Positions 6,903 to 12,868 of a DNA stretch of 12,868 nucleotides are shown in pieces (the first letter of the stretch is position 1; each line of letters opens with the position of its first letter). Source of the DNA: Planctomycetia bacterium. Lineage in GTDB: Bacteria > Planctomycetota > Phycisphaerae > Phycisphaerales > SM1A02. The stretch spans positions 1 through 12,868 of the forward strand of contig SYHM01000093.1 of NCBI GenBank assembly GCA_005799205.1. Reading direction: 5' to 3'. Made by a program: the position numbers and the translations under genes. The notes under the pieces are model-generated. The model was not told the DNA's origin, ran no database searches, and saw nothing but the letters and a program-made list of their open reading frames with translations.

Positions 6903-8933
6903 TGAATTGCGCGCTGGCGTTGTGCCGGCTGCGTGTGCGGTCGTGCGCTGCGCAGTCGCTGGCTGTGTGATCGGATTGGCTCGACTCTTGGGGCGCACTG
7001 GAAGAGTGACTGGCGCGTCTGGGTTCGACTCTGCTGCGAGTTCTTCATCACCTGCGACGCCGGTGAAAATCAGCGCAGCCGAAACGCGCTCGCTTGCATC
7101 GACTGGCAAGTCTTGGCCACTCGCGAGGATCGCCTTGCGCCGCTCGGGCAACTGATCTGGCTTCACACCGAGGTACTGCAGCGACTCATCGATGACGTCG
7201 CGCACGACCGGCCCAGCAATCGATCCACCAAAGTGGCCCTTCTTCTTGTCTGGGTCATCGATCACACAGAGCACCACGATGCGAGGCTGTTCGAATGGGG
7301 CACCCGCGATGAAGTTGGCGACGTATCGATCTTCGAAGTAGCCCTTGCCTTGGTCGGGCGGTTTGGGGAGTTGTGCGGTTCCGGACTTTCCGAACATCCG
7401 ATAGATCGCACTCTGCGCGCGCCGACCCGTGCCTTCTGTAAGCACCCCTTCCATTGCTGACCGCGTCTCGTGTGCGATCGATGAGGGGATCACCGCCGTG
7501 TGTGGAGAAGCGAGCACGCGTCCATCTGCGCTCACGGGAAGTGCAATGCGTGGCTGCGGCATCCACCCATCGGTGCAGAAGGTGCTGAACGCTCGAACCA
7601 TTTGCAGTGGAGTCACGCCAATCTCATGCCCCATTGCAACCGAAGTCTGGGTGTACTTCGACCACGCGCTTGGCGAAGTCACAAGTCCCGCGGTCTCACC
7701 TGGTACACCCAGATTCGTCACCGCGCCGAACCCGAATCGCGCAACGGCCTTCTCTTGCATGTCTTCAAATGACATCCGCTCACCTGCGATCGCCATGCCG
7801 CTGTTGAGGCTTTTCACCAAGACGGTTCGCCATGAGACTGGACCGTAGTACTTGACGTCACGTATCGCGCGGCCAAAGCCCGTGCGATACGGGCCATTGG
7901 TTGGCGTCGGCACACGAGAGGCTGGAGTAAAGACACCGACTTCGGTTGCTGCGGCCCACACGAACGGTTTGAAGGTTGATCCTGGTTCAAATGGATCCGT
8001 CAGGCAACGGTTACGCCCGAGCGCTGGATCAATTCGCCTGCTCGGATCATCTGTGACTTCTCTCCAGCCAGAGCGCTTTCGCAGGGTGTCCGCCATCGCC
8101 AACACATCCCCCGAGAGCGGATCGAAGACCACGAGTCGGCCGCCTCCCGCGTTGTACTGCCGCACAGCCTCTGCGAGTCGACGCTCGGCAATGTCCTGCA
8201 AGACGAGATCGATTGAGAGTCGCACATCGGCGCCGTCGTCAGCAGGAACGAAGTTGCCATCTTCGATGTGCAGCACATTGCGCTGCACATCTCGTAGATA
8301 TGTCAGTTTGCCGTTGGTTGCCGCAAGGCGCTTCTCGAATGCGAGCTCGGCGCCAGCGAGTCCCTTGTGCTCGAAGCCGACCTTGCCAACGACTCCAGCA
8401 CCGACCGATCCCTGCGGATACTGCCTCACGAGCTTTGATTCGATGCCGAGTCCTTCAAGTGCGAGGGTCTTGATTCCGTCGAGTTCAGATTCACTGAGGT
8501 CTGCATCGAGGACGACATATCGATCATCGGCGCGTTGTCGAAGGGTCTGCTCGACATCGGATGAGGATCGACCAAGCACCGATCCGAGTAACGCCGCGAC
8601 ATCTTCAAATGGGTCCGTTGCAACCGACGCCTGGGGATCGCTCTTGAGCCCCTCGCGAATCTTGTCGTTGCCGTGCTTCCAGATGGTCGCAGGATCAGCG
8701 AACAGTCGGTATCCGACAACGCTCGTCGCGAGAATGCGACCGCGGCGATCGAGGATGCGGCCGCGCGCTGCCAGTTCGGTTGATGTCGATGTGCGAGATC
8801 CCATCGCGGGAAGCAACTGGGATGGCGGAAGGGTCTTGAGCTGCGCGACGCGCAGCAGCGTGCCGCTGAGGGCTGCAATGGTGACGATGACGATGCCGCG
8901 CGACCACGCGCGAATCCTCGCCGGCGAGGTCAT
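6891..8933 (-). CDS. ftsI: FtsI/PBP3-type peptidoglycan D,D-transpeptidase (class B PBP)
   Basis: Monofunctional class B penicillin-binding protein that cross-links peptidoglycan, presumably at the septum. The 680 residues begin with an N-terminal membrane anchor (about 13-30). The dimerisation/pedestal domain follows, with the family signature RGRILDRRGRILA near 58-70. The transpeptidase domain keeps all three active-site motifs: S319-T-F-K322, S375-L-N377 and K516-S-G-T. A Pro/Ala/Thr-rich tail of about 60 residues replaces the PASTA repeats seen in some Gram-positive relatives. The ATG start overlaps the ftsL stop in an ATGA junction (8930-8933), with GGAG 8 nt upstream at 8942-8945. Position after rsmH and an FtsL-like gene supports FtsI over an elongation PBP2. 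The gene is last in its unit and converges on the lipoprotein gene with 17 bp between stops. Confidence 0.93.
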   Translation of the reverse strand: MTSPARIRAWSRGIVIVTIAALSGTLLRVAQLKTLPPSQLLPAMGSRTSTSTELAARGRILDRRGRILATSVVGYRLFADPATIWKHGNDKIREGLKSDPQASVATDPFEDVAALLGSVLGRSSSDVEQTLRQRADDRYVVLDADLSESELDGIKTLALEGLGIESKLVRQYPQGSVGAGVVGKVGFEHKGLAGAELAFEKRLAATNGKLTYLRDVQRNVLHIEDGNFVPADDGADVRLSIDLVLQDIAERRLAEAVRQYNAGGGRLVVFDPLSGDVLAMADTLRKRSGWREVTDDPSRRIDPALGRNRCLTDPFEPGSTFKPFVWAAATEVGVFTPASRVPTPTNGPYRTGFGRAIRDVKYYGPVSWRTVLVKSLNSGMAIAGERMSFEDMQEKAVARFGFGAVTNLGVPGETAGLVTSPSAWSKYTQTSVAMGHEIGVTPLQMVRAFSTFCTDGWMPQPRIALPVSADGRVLASPHTAVIPSSIAHETRSAMEGVLTEGTGRRAQSAIYRMFGKSGTAQLPKPPDQGKGYFEDRYVANFIAGAPFEQPRIVVLCVIDDPDKKKGHFGGSIAGPVVRDVIDESLQYLGVKPDQLPERRKAILASGQDLPVDASERVSAALIFTGVAGDEELAAESNPDAPVTLPVRPKSRANPITQPATAQRTTAHAAGTTPARNSKSR

Positions 8934-9241
8934 CCGCCGAACTCCACGCGCTGCCCATCGGTCGTTGCATCATTGGGACTTGTGAGCGTCCCCTCTTCAA
9001 TTCGATATGGGATCGCCCGCCATCGTCGATCGAGTCGATCGACTGCCGCACGAATCTCCTGCGGACGGGTGCGTCGAGCAATCTCAGCTCGAAGGGACCA
9101 AAGCGTCCGCTCCTGTTCCAACATTCGCCAATGCGCTCTCGAAATGTCGCGTGCAAGTTCGTACCGCTGCTGTCGCTGCACGAGCACGCCACAGGCGAGC
9201 ACGCCGATTCCGACGATGATGGCCGTGACCTTCGCGAACAA
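8930..9241 (-). CDS. FtsL-like bitopic division protein
   Basis: The 103-residue product has a short basic N-terminus, one transmembrane helix (about residues 6-20, TAIIVGIGVLACGVLV) and then a charged helical stretch. The stretch (about 22-65) is rich in Arg, Glu, Gln and Leu and likely forms a coiled coil. This topology, size and position between rsmH and ftsI are those of FtsL, which bridges FtsB/FtsQ and activates FtsWI at the septum. FtsL sequences diverge strongly, so the assignment rests on layout rather than residues. The start in view is TTG (9241) with only a weak GAG upstream, 10 bp after the LysM gene stop. Later in-frame GTG codons would cut into the membrane helix, so TTG is preferred. 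The 3' end overlaps ftsI by 4 bp. Confidence 0.68.
   Translation of the reverse strand: MFAKVTAIIVGIGVLACGVLVQRQQRYELARDISRAHWRMLEQERTLWSLRAEIARRTRPQEIRAAVDRLDRRWRAIPYRIEEGTLTSPNDATTDGQRVEFGG
8942..8945 (-). promoter_or_regulatory. Ribosome binding site of ftsI, inside the ftsL-like gene
   Basis: GGAG on the minus strand lies 8 nt before the ftsI ATG, within the last codons of the ftsL-like gene. Together with the 4-bp overlap it suggests translational coupling of the two products. Confidence 0.55.
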
Positions 9242-9251
9242 CGGGGCGCTC

Positions 9252-10019
9252 TTACTGAGGCTCGCTGGGAATGCGAAGTCCAGCGCCGATCTTCAACGCT
9301 GCGGGACTCTTCAGTCGATCGCGATTTGCCTCATAGATCAACTCCCACTTCTTCGATGACCCGAGCTCACGCGCTGCGATCGTTCCAAGCGTGTCACCTT
9401 TCTGCACCGTGTACTCACGCTGTGCGAGCGCAGGCTGTGTGGGGGAGACGGCGGCGGCAACGGAGGCAGGCACGGCTGGCGCAAGCTGCGGCTGCGCGAC
9501 GGGGGCCGCCTGCGCCACGACAGGAGCAGGCTGCTCTCCACGCAACACGCTCGCGGCAGGAAGTCGAAGGGTTGTTCCCTTGCGCAGGCGCGTTGGATTC
9601 GAAATCGTTCCTTTGTTGAACTCGGCGAGTTTCTGCCAGAGATTTCCGTTGCCGTACTTCGACTGGCAGATTTTGTACAGAGTCTCACCCTCTTTGAGTG
9701 TGTAGAGCTCACATGGCACTCCAGGTGGTGTCGCAGCGGTTGCCGATTCTGGGATGATTCCCGGTGGAACTTGCAGCGAAGCTCCTGCGTCGGCGAACTG
9801 CTGCGCAGCGACGGGACCGCCGAGCGGAGTTCGATTGCCGACCTGTACTGGCTGAATCGATGCTGGTACTTGGGGTCTCACCACTCGCATTTGTGTGTTT
9901 GCGACCAGATCTGCTGGATTTCTGCGCTGAGTCGCAGAAAAGTGATCAGAGACGAGGATGCCCACGAAGAGGAGCAATCCGAATCCCAAGACAACGGCGA
10001 GTTTGTGTTCACGGGTCAT
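9252..10019 (-). CDS. Membrane-anchored protein with two LysM domains
   Basis: LysM domains bind the N-acetylglucosamine-containing glycan backbone of peptidoglycan. The 255-residue protein has a short cytoplasmic N-terminus, one transmembrane helix (about 7-24) and a Pro/Gln-rich linker. LysM 1 is at about 105-154 (YTLKEGETLYKICQ; C103 and C118 could pair). A long Ala/Pro/Gln-rich spacer and LysM 2 at about 202-251 (YTVQKGDTLGTIA) follow. No catalytic domain is present, so it looks like a wall-binding tether rather than a hydrolase. The ATG start has AAGGAAG 7 nt upstream. It lies between rsmH and the ftsL-like gene, where standard dcw clusters have no LysM gene. A role in division or in attaching the membrane to the wall is an inference from this position. 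I cannot name the gene. Confidence 0.88.
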   Translation of the reverse strand: MTREHKLAVVLGFGLLLFVGILVSDHFSATQRRNPADLVANTQMRVVRPQVPASIQPVQVGNRTPLGGPVAAQQFADAGASLQVPPGIIPESATAATPPGVPCELYTLKEGETLYKICQSKYGNGNLWQKLAEFNKGTISNPTRLRKGTTLRLPAASVLRGEQPAPVVAQAAPVAQPQLAPAVPASVAAAVSPTQPALAQREYTVQKGDTLGTIAARELGSSKKWELIYEANRDRLKSPAALKIGAGLRIPSEPQ

Positions 10020-10026
10020 GGTGCAA

Positions 10027-10033
10027 CTTCCTT
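10027..10033 (-). promoter_or_regulatory. Ribosome binding site of the LysM gene
   Basis: AAGGAAG on the minus strand ends 7 nt before the ATG at 10019. It lies in the 45-bp rsmH-LysM spacer, one of the few non-overlapping junctions of this unit, so the LysM gene can be translated independently of rsmH. Confidence 0.55.
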
Positions 10034-10064
10034 GCTGGCGTGATTGTTGACGCTGGGGTGATGA

Positions 10065-10994
10065 CTAGCGATCGATGCGCGACACTGACCGAAGCTTGGC
10101 CGAGCGAGATCTCGAGTTTCGAGCGACTTCGGAGTCGCTCGCGACCTGAGGCTTGCGGGCCACCCTTGCGACGAGTCCTTCGTCCACGAGGGTTGCGAAT
10201 GAGCGCTTGACTTGGCGGTCCTCCAACGAATGGAAGGAAATCACCGCCACACGTGCTGATCGAGAGAGCCACCCCGCACCCGTTGTTCGGAACGCCGCAG
10301 CGACCGACTTCAAGAACTCCTCGAGGGCTCTCAGTTCGTCGTTGACGGCGATCCTGAGCGCCATGAAGGTTCGGGTGGCAGGGTGCAATCTGGAAGCACG
10401 GGCACGCGAGCCATAAGCCTCGCGCACGAGTCGAGCCAAATGCGCCGTCGTAAGGATCGGCTCATGCGTTCGCGTTTGTGCAACTTTCCGAGCGATCAAT
10501 CGCGCAAATGGGTCTTCACCAAAGTTGTAAATGAGATCTGCGATATCGGACTCGCACAGCTCTCTGATGAGGTCGGCCGCCGTGTACACGGCTGACTGGT
10601 CAAGCCGCATGTCGAGTGGGCCATCATGCCGAAACCCAAATCCGCGCTGCGCTTGGTCAAGTTGGTTGCTCGAGACACCGAGGTCGGCCAGTACCAAGTC
10701 TGCTGAAATCCCTTGCTTCTGGGCGATTTCTGAAATCGAGCGGAAGTCGCCGTGGATTGCGTCGACTCGCGACTCGGGCGCGGCCGCGCGCACGCGGGCG
10801 AGCGCAAACTGCAAGTTGGCAGCGTCCCGATCGAGCAAGAGCACCCGACCAGGATTGAGTGCTGCTGCAATCGCGCTTGCATGTCCACCCCGGCCGGCAG
10901 TCGCATCAATGAACGATTGCCCCCGCTGAGGCGAGAGCGACGCGAGCACCTCTGCGAGGAGGACCGGCTCGTGCCCTGACTCCGAGGGGTTCAC
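10065..10994 (-). CDS. rsmH: 16S rRNA (cytosine-1402-N4)-methyltransferase RsmH (MraW)
   Basis: SAM-dependent methyltransferase that makes N4-methylcytidine at 16S position 1402 in the ribosomal P site; it is the usual first gene of dcw clusters. The 309 residues match the family (about 310). Family blocks appear in order: HEPVLLAEVL; the SAM-binding DATAGRGGHA (commonly DGTLGGGGH elsewhere) and LLLDRD; ADLGVSSNQLDQAQRGFGFR with DGPLDMRLD; NFGEDPFARLIA; HPATRTFMALRIAVNDEL; and VISFHSLEDRQVKR near the end. The start is GTG at 10994, overlapping the upstream transferase stop in GTGA (10991-10994). The Shine-Dalgarno is weak, so translation is probably coupled. No mraZ precedes it; an EPS-type sugar transferase takes that place. 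Confidence 0.96.
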   Translation of the reverse strand: MNPSESGHEPVLLAEVLASLSPQRGQSFIDATAGRGGHASAIAAALNPGRVLLLDRDAANLQFALARVRAAAPESRVDAIHGDFRSISEIAQKQGISADLVLADLGVSSNQLDQAQRGFGFRHDGPLDMRLDQSAVYTAADLIRELCESDIADLIYNFGEDPFARLIARKVAQTRTHEPILTTAHLARLVREAYGSRARASRLHPATRTFMALRIAVNDELRALEEFLKSVAAAFRTTGAGWLSRSARVAVISFHSLEDRQVKRSFATLVDEGLVARVARKPQVASDSEVARNSRSRSAKLRSVSRIDR

Positions 10995-12277
10995 GCTGGG
11001 CGATCCGCCGAGGAATCACGATCGAGCGGTGGCGTGGCCGCTTGCCAACGCTGCATGAGTGCGATCTTGACCGCGATCGAAATGACGACCCCAAAAAGGG
11101 CCATCCCGATGCAATAGATCACCAAGACTCGAGTCGAAGTCAGGAGGACAATCGCCGCGATGGCCACACCGAGCGAGGTAAAGACGAACGCGATGCCATA
11201 AAGCGCAAACACCGTCTTCTTGACTGACCCAAGAGCCCGCTTGAGTTGATGATGCAGGTGATTCGCGTCGGGAGTGTTCATTGAAACACCGGCGAGCTTT
11301 CGACGGATGATCGCGAGCAGCGTGTCGATAATGGGCAGTCCGAAAATGACGAACCCCGCGACCACCATGCTGGGGGACCCCTGCTCGCCGAAGAGCAAGA
11401 TGGTGGTGACACACAGATATCCGATGAGCAAGCTGCCACAATCACCAAGGAAGATCACCGCTGGATTGAAGTTCCATGGCAAAAACCCGAGCATGCAACC
11501 AAGCAGTGACAGCGCGAGAACGACGCGCACCCCAACGAGGCTGCTCTCTGAATCTCCAACCGCTGTTGTCTGCGCGAGCAAGAGCGCGATAGCGAGAAAC
11601 CCCGCCGACATGATGGCGGTCGTCCCTGACAGGAGCCCATCAAGCCCGTCGATCAAGTTGGCTGAGTTGCATCCTGCGATAATCACGAACCCAAGAAAGA
11701 ACGTGCCGATCCAGTAATAGAGGAGTTCGTTGTTCACCACGAATCCAGACAGGGCAAGGAGTGGCTCCTCGGGCGGACCGATCAGTGGTTGTAACACACC
11801 AGTGACTGCGCCAATACCGAGATCGGAGTAAGAAAGCGCCGCGGCGGCGACGAGCTGGCCTGCGATCTTCAGTCTCGCATCCCACTTCCAAATGTCGTCG
11901 GCGAGACCAGTCAGCGCGATTGCGCTCGCTCCGACGAGAATCGACAGTGGAACGGGAGCGAAGTCAGCCGCGTCGCCATCGATCAGTATGAAACTCGCCA
12001 CCATCGCACACATGAATCCGATGAAGACGGCGAGCCCTCCTAGATAGGCAACTGGGGCCTTGTGGTGCTTGCGATGCAAGTCGGGTTTGTCAATGACCCC
12101 GACGACAACGGCGATGTGCCGCACGACAGGCGTCGCGACAAGGGTGATGAGGAACCCCGCGACAAAGACTGGGGAATACACATTCAGCATCTCGACCGCG
12201 TCAACAAAAACCTCGTGCGCGGGTGCGGGAGCGGGCGCGAGCAGCTCAATCCCTGTCGATGCCGCTTGCAGATTCAT
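10991..12277 (-). CDS. WecA/TagO-type undecaprenyl-phosphate sugar-1-phosphate transferase
   Basis: Integral membrane enzyme of the MraY/WecA family. It transfers a sugar-1-phosphate, typically GlcNAc-1-P, from UDP-sugar to undecaprenyl phosphate and so starts a surface glycan. Numbering from the ATG at 12277 (428 aa), it shows about ten or eleven hydrophobic helices. Motifs are HRKHHKAPVAYLGG near 68-81, the Mg-binding D127-D128 in GLADD, D210-GL-D213 in NLIDGLDGL, FLGDCGS near 277, and NHLHHQ with H340, H342 and H343. NHLHHQ points to WecA/TagO rather than MraY. A TTG at 12289 would add four residues, but the AGGGAG site abuts it with no spacing and sits 12 nt before the ATG, so ATG is preferred. 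The gene lies 4 bp after the kinase-like gene and overlaps rsmH by 4 bp. Sugar specificity is not readable from sequence. Confidence 0.9.
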   Translation of the reverse strand: MNLQAASTGIELLAPAPAPAHEVFVDAVEMLNVYSPVFVAGFLITLVATPVVRHIAVVVGVIDKPDLHRKHHKAPVAYLGGLAVFIGFMCAMVASFILIDGDAADFAPVPLSILVGASAIALTGLADDIWKWDARLKIAGQLVAAAALSYSDLGIGAVTGVLQPLIGPPEEPLLALSGFVVNNELLYYWIGTFFLGFVIIAGCNSANLIDGLDGLLSGTTAIMSAGFLAIALLLAQTTAVGDSESSLVGVRVVLALSLLGCMLGFLPWNFNPAVIFLGDCGSLLIGYLCVTTILLFGEQGSPSMVVAGFVIFGLPIIDTLLAIIRRKLAGVSMNTPDANHLHHQLKRALGSVKKTVFALYGIAFVFTSLGVAIAAIVLLTSTRVLVIYCIGMALFGVVISIAVKIALMQRWQAATPPLDRDSSADRPA

Positions 12278-12281
12278 CGTG

Positions 12282-12868
12282 TCAGGCAACTCCCTGGGCG
12301 GGTGCTGGGGCGCTCGCCTCCGCGATGTACTCGCTCATGATGCGAGCGTTCTTCTTGTAGTACCCACCCGCAGTCTGCTGCGGACGGTTGAGTATCGCTC
12401 CGACGAAGGTCGCACGCTGAGCACTCAATTGGCCAAGGAGTCGCGAAACGAGTCCGCGCTGATCGCTCATCGCTCGCACAACGAGCACCGATGCATCAAC
12501 GCGGTTCGCGACAACGATCGATTCGGCAGCGATCGCTGCAGGAGCAGTGTCGACAAGAATTATGTCGTACTCAGACCGCGCGCGGTCGAAGACTTCCGTC
12601 GCCTTGGCGGTGTCCAACAGTTCAAGGGCTCTGGTGGTACCAGCCGACAGCACGAAGATGCCATTCCCAGCCGGTTGGACTGCGCTCGAGAACTCGACAG
12701 TTCCTGCGAGCACATCTCCAAACCCGGGCGAATGCTCGGGAAGCGAGAAAAGTCTCGCGACCGCAGGGCGTCGAAAATTGGCGTCGATAATGAGGACTCG
12801 CTTGCCGACGACCGAGGCACTCGACGCGAGATTGCTGATGATCGACGTGACGCCCGCATGCGGCATCG
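12282..12868 (-). CDS. BY-kinase-like (CpsD/CapB/Wzc family) P-loop protein with degenerate Walker A, 5'-truncated
   Basis: C-terminal part (195 codons) of a protein in the bacterial tyrosine-kinase/exopolysaccharide ATPase family, which in Wzc and CpsD controls polymer export and chain length. The frame runs off the window. The ATG at 12866 aligns just before the Walker A loop, so it is probably internal. Counting it as residue 1, Walker A' is LIIDANFRRP (about 25-34) and Walker B is IILVDTAP (about 101-108); the domain then ends in VGAILNR. The Walker A position reads HAGVTS where the family has GxGK[ST][ST]: the first Gly is His and the catalytic Lys is Val. The C-terminal tail has only three tyrosines (YYKK, SEYIAE), not the usual tyrosine cluster. 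Kinase activity is therefore doubtful. A transferase of surface-glycan type follows 4 bp downstream, which supports an exopolysaccharide role. Confidence 0.85.
   Translation of the reverse strand, partial: MPHAGVTSIISNLASSASVVGKRVLIIDANFRRPAVARLFSLPEHSPGFGDVLAGTVEFSSAVQPAGNGIFVLSAGTTRALELLDTAKATEVFDRARSEYDIILVDTAPAAIAAESIVVANRVDASVLVVRAMSDQRGLVSRLLGQLSAQRATFVGAILNRPQQTAGGYYKKNARIMSEYIAEASAPAPAQGVA
12290..12295 (-). promoter_or_regulatory. Ribosome binding site deciding the sugar-transferase start
   Basis: AGGGAG on the minus strand lies in the last codons of the kinase-like gene, 12 nt before the ATG at 12277 and directly against the TTG at 12289. Spacing favours the ATG, though 12 nt is rather long. 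Confidence 0.45.

Noticed and set aside
7852..8985. A 377-codon open frame on the plus strand opposite ftsI
   Set aside because: It is antisense to a gene with all three class B PBP motifs. Its product is a Ser/Arg/Pro-rich, low-complexity translation typical of the complementary frame of GC-rich DNA, and no family motif is visible.
10991..12277. MraY as the identity of the membrane transferase in this dcw-linked position
   Set aside because: The NHLHHQ motif and the overall pattern match WecA/TagO-type enzymes better, and the gene lies upstream of rsmH with a surface-glycan neighbour rather than after murF.
12278..12289. TTG at 12289 as the start of the sugar transferase
   Set aside because: The AGGGAG site directly abuts this TTG with no spacing, and the added four residues carry no conserved feature. 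The ATG at 12277 fits better.
12864..12866. ATG at 12866 as the true start of the kinase-like gene
   Set aside because: It falls just before the Walker A position, where family members carry a beta strand and an activator segment upstream. The frame is cut by the window edge.

Overview
The window is a gene-dense stretch of a moderately GC-rich bacterial chromosome. Ten protein genes are visible, the two outermost cut by the window edges. The longest gap without a gene is about 120 bp. I see no rRNA, tRNA, mobile element, CRISPR array or prophage. Gene content fits a diderm bacterium with peptidoglycan. The RsmH sequence style (DATAGRGGHA motif), the peptidoglycan-gene layout and the EPS-type kinase suggest Planctomycetota, perhaps Phycisphaerae. 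That assignment is an inference from sequence style, not a proof.

Left half, plus strand (about 1-6873). First comes the 3' part of priA, the replication-restart helicase. After about 120 bp with a possible promoter follow the E1 (odhA/sucA) and E2 (sucB) genes of the 2-oxoglutarate dehydrogenase complex, 21 bp apart. A small unrecognised lipoprotein gene sits 15 bp downstream, probably on the same transcript. The E3 gene (lpd) is not in the window. A compact GC hairpin followed by T residues, just after the lipoprotein gene, is a likely terminator.

Right half, minus strand (12868 down to 6891). A tightly packed unit reads: P-loop BY-kinase-like protein (cut by the window edge) -> WecA/TagO-type polyprenyl-phosphate sugar-1-phosphate transferase -> rsmH -> membrane-anchored double-LysM protein -> FtsL-like bitopic protein -> FtsI-type transpeptidase. 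Several junctions are 4-bp stop/start overlaps. This is the front of a division and cell-wall (dcw) cluster, rsmH-ftsL-ftsI. It has two departures: a LysM gene is inserted between rsmH and ftsL, and two exopolysaccharide-type genes lie directly upstream. The cluster ends after ftsI, because ftsI converges on the lipoprotein gene with only 17 bp between the stop codons; murE and murF do not follow.

The minus-strand genes plausibly work together at the envelope. The transferase loads sugar onto a lipid carrier, FtsI cross-links septal peptidoglycan, FtsL would scaffold it, and the LysM protein could bind peptidoglycan. The most unusual point is the kinase-like protein: its Walker A loop lacks the catalytic lysine, although its Walker A' and B motifs are kept.
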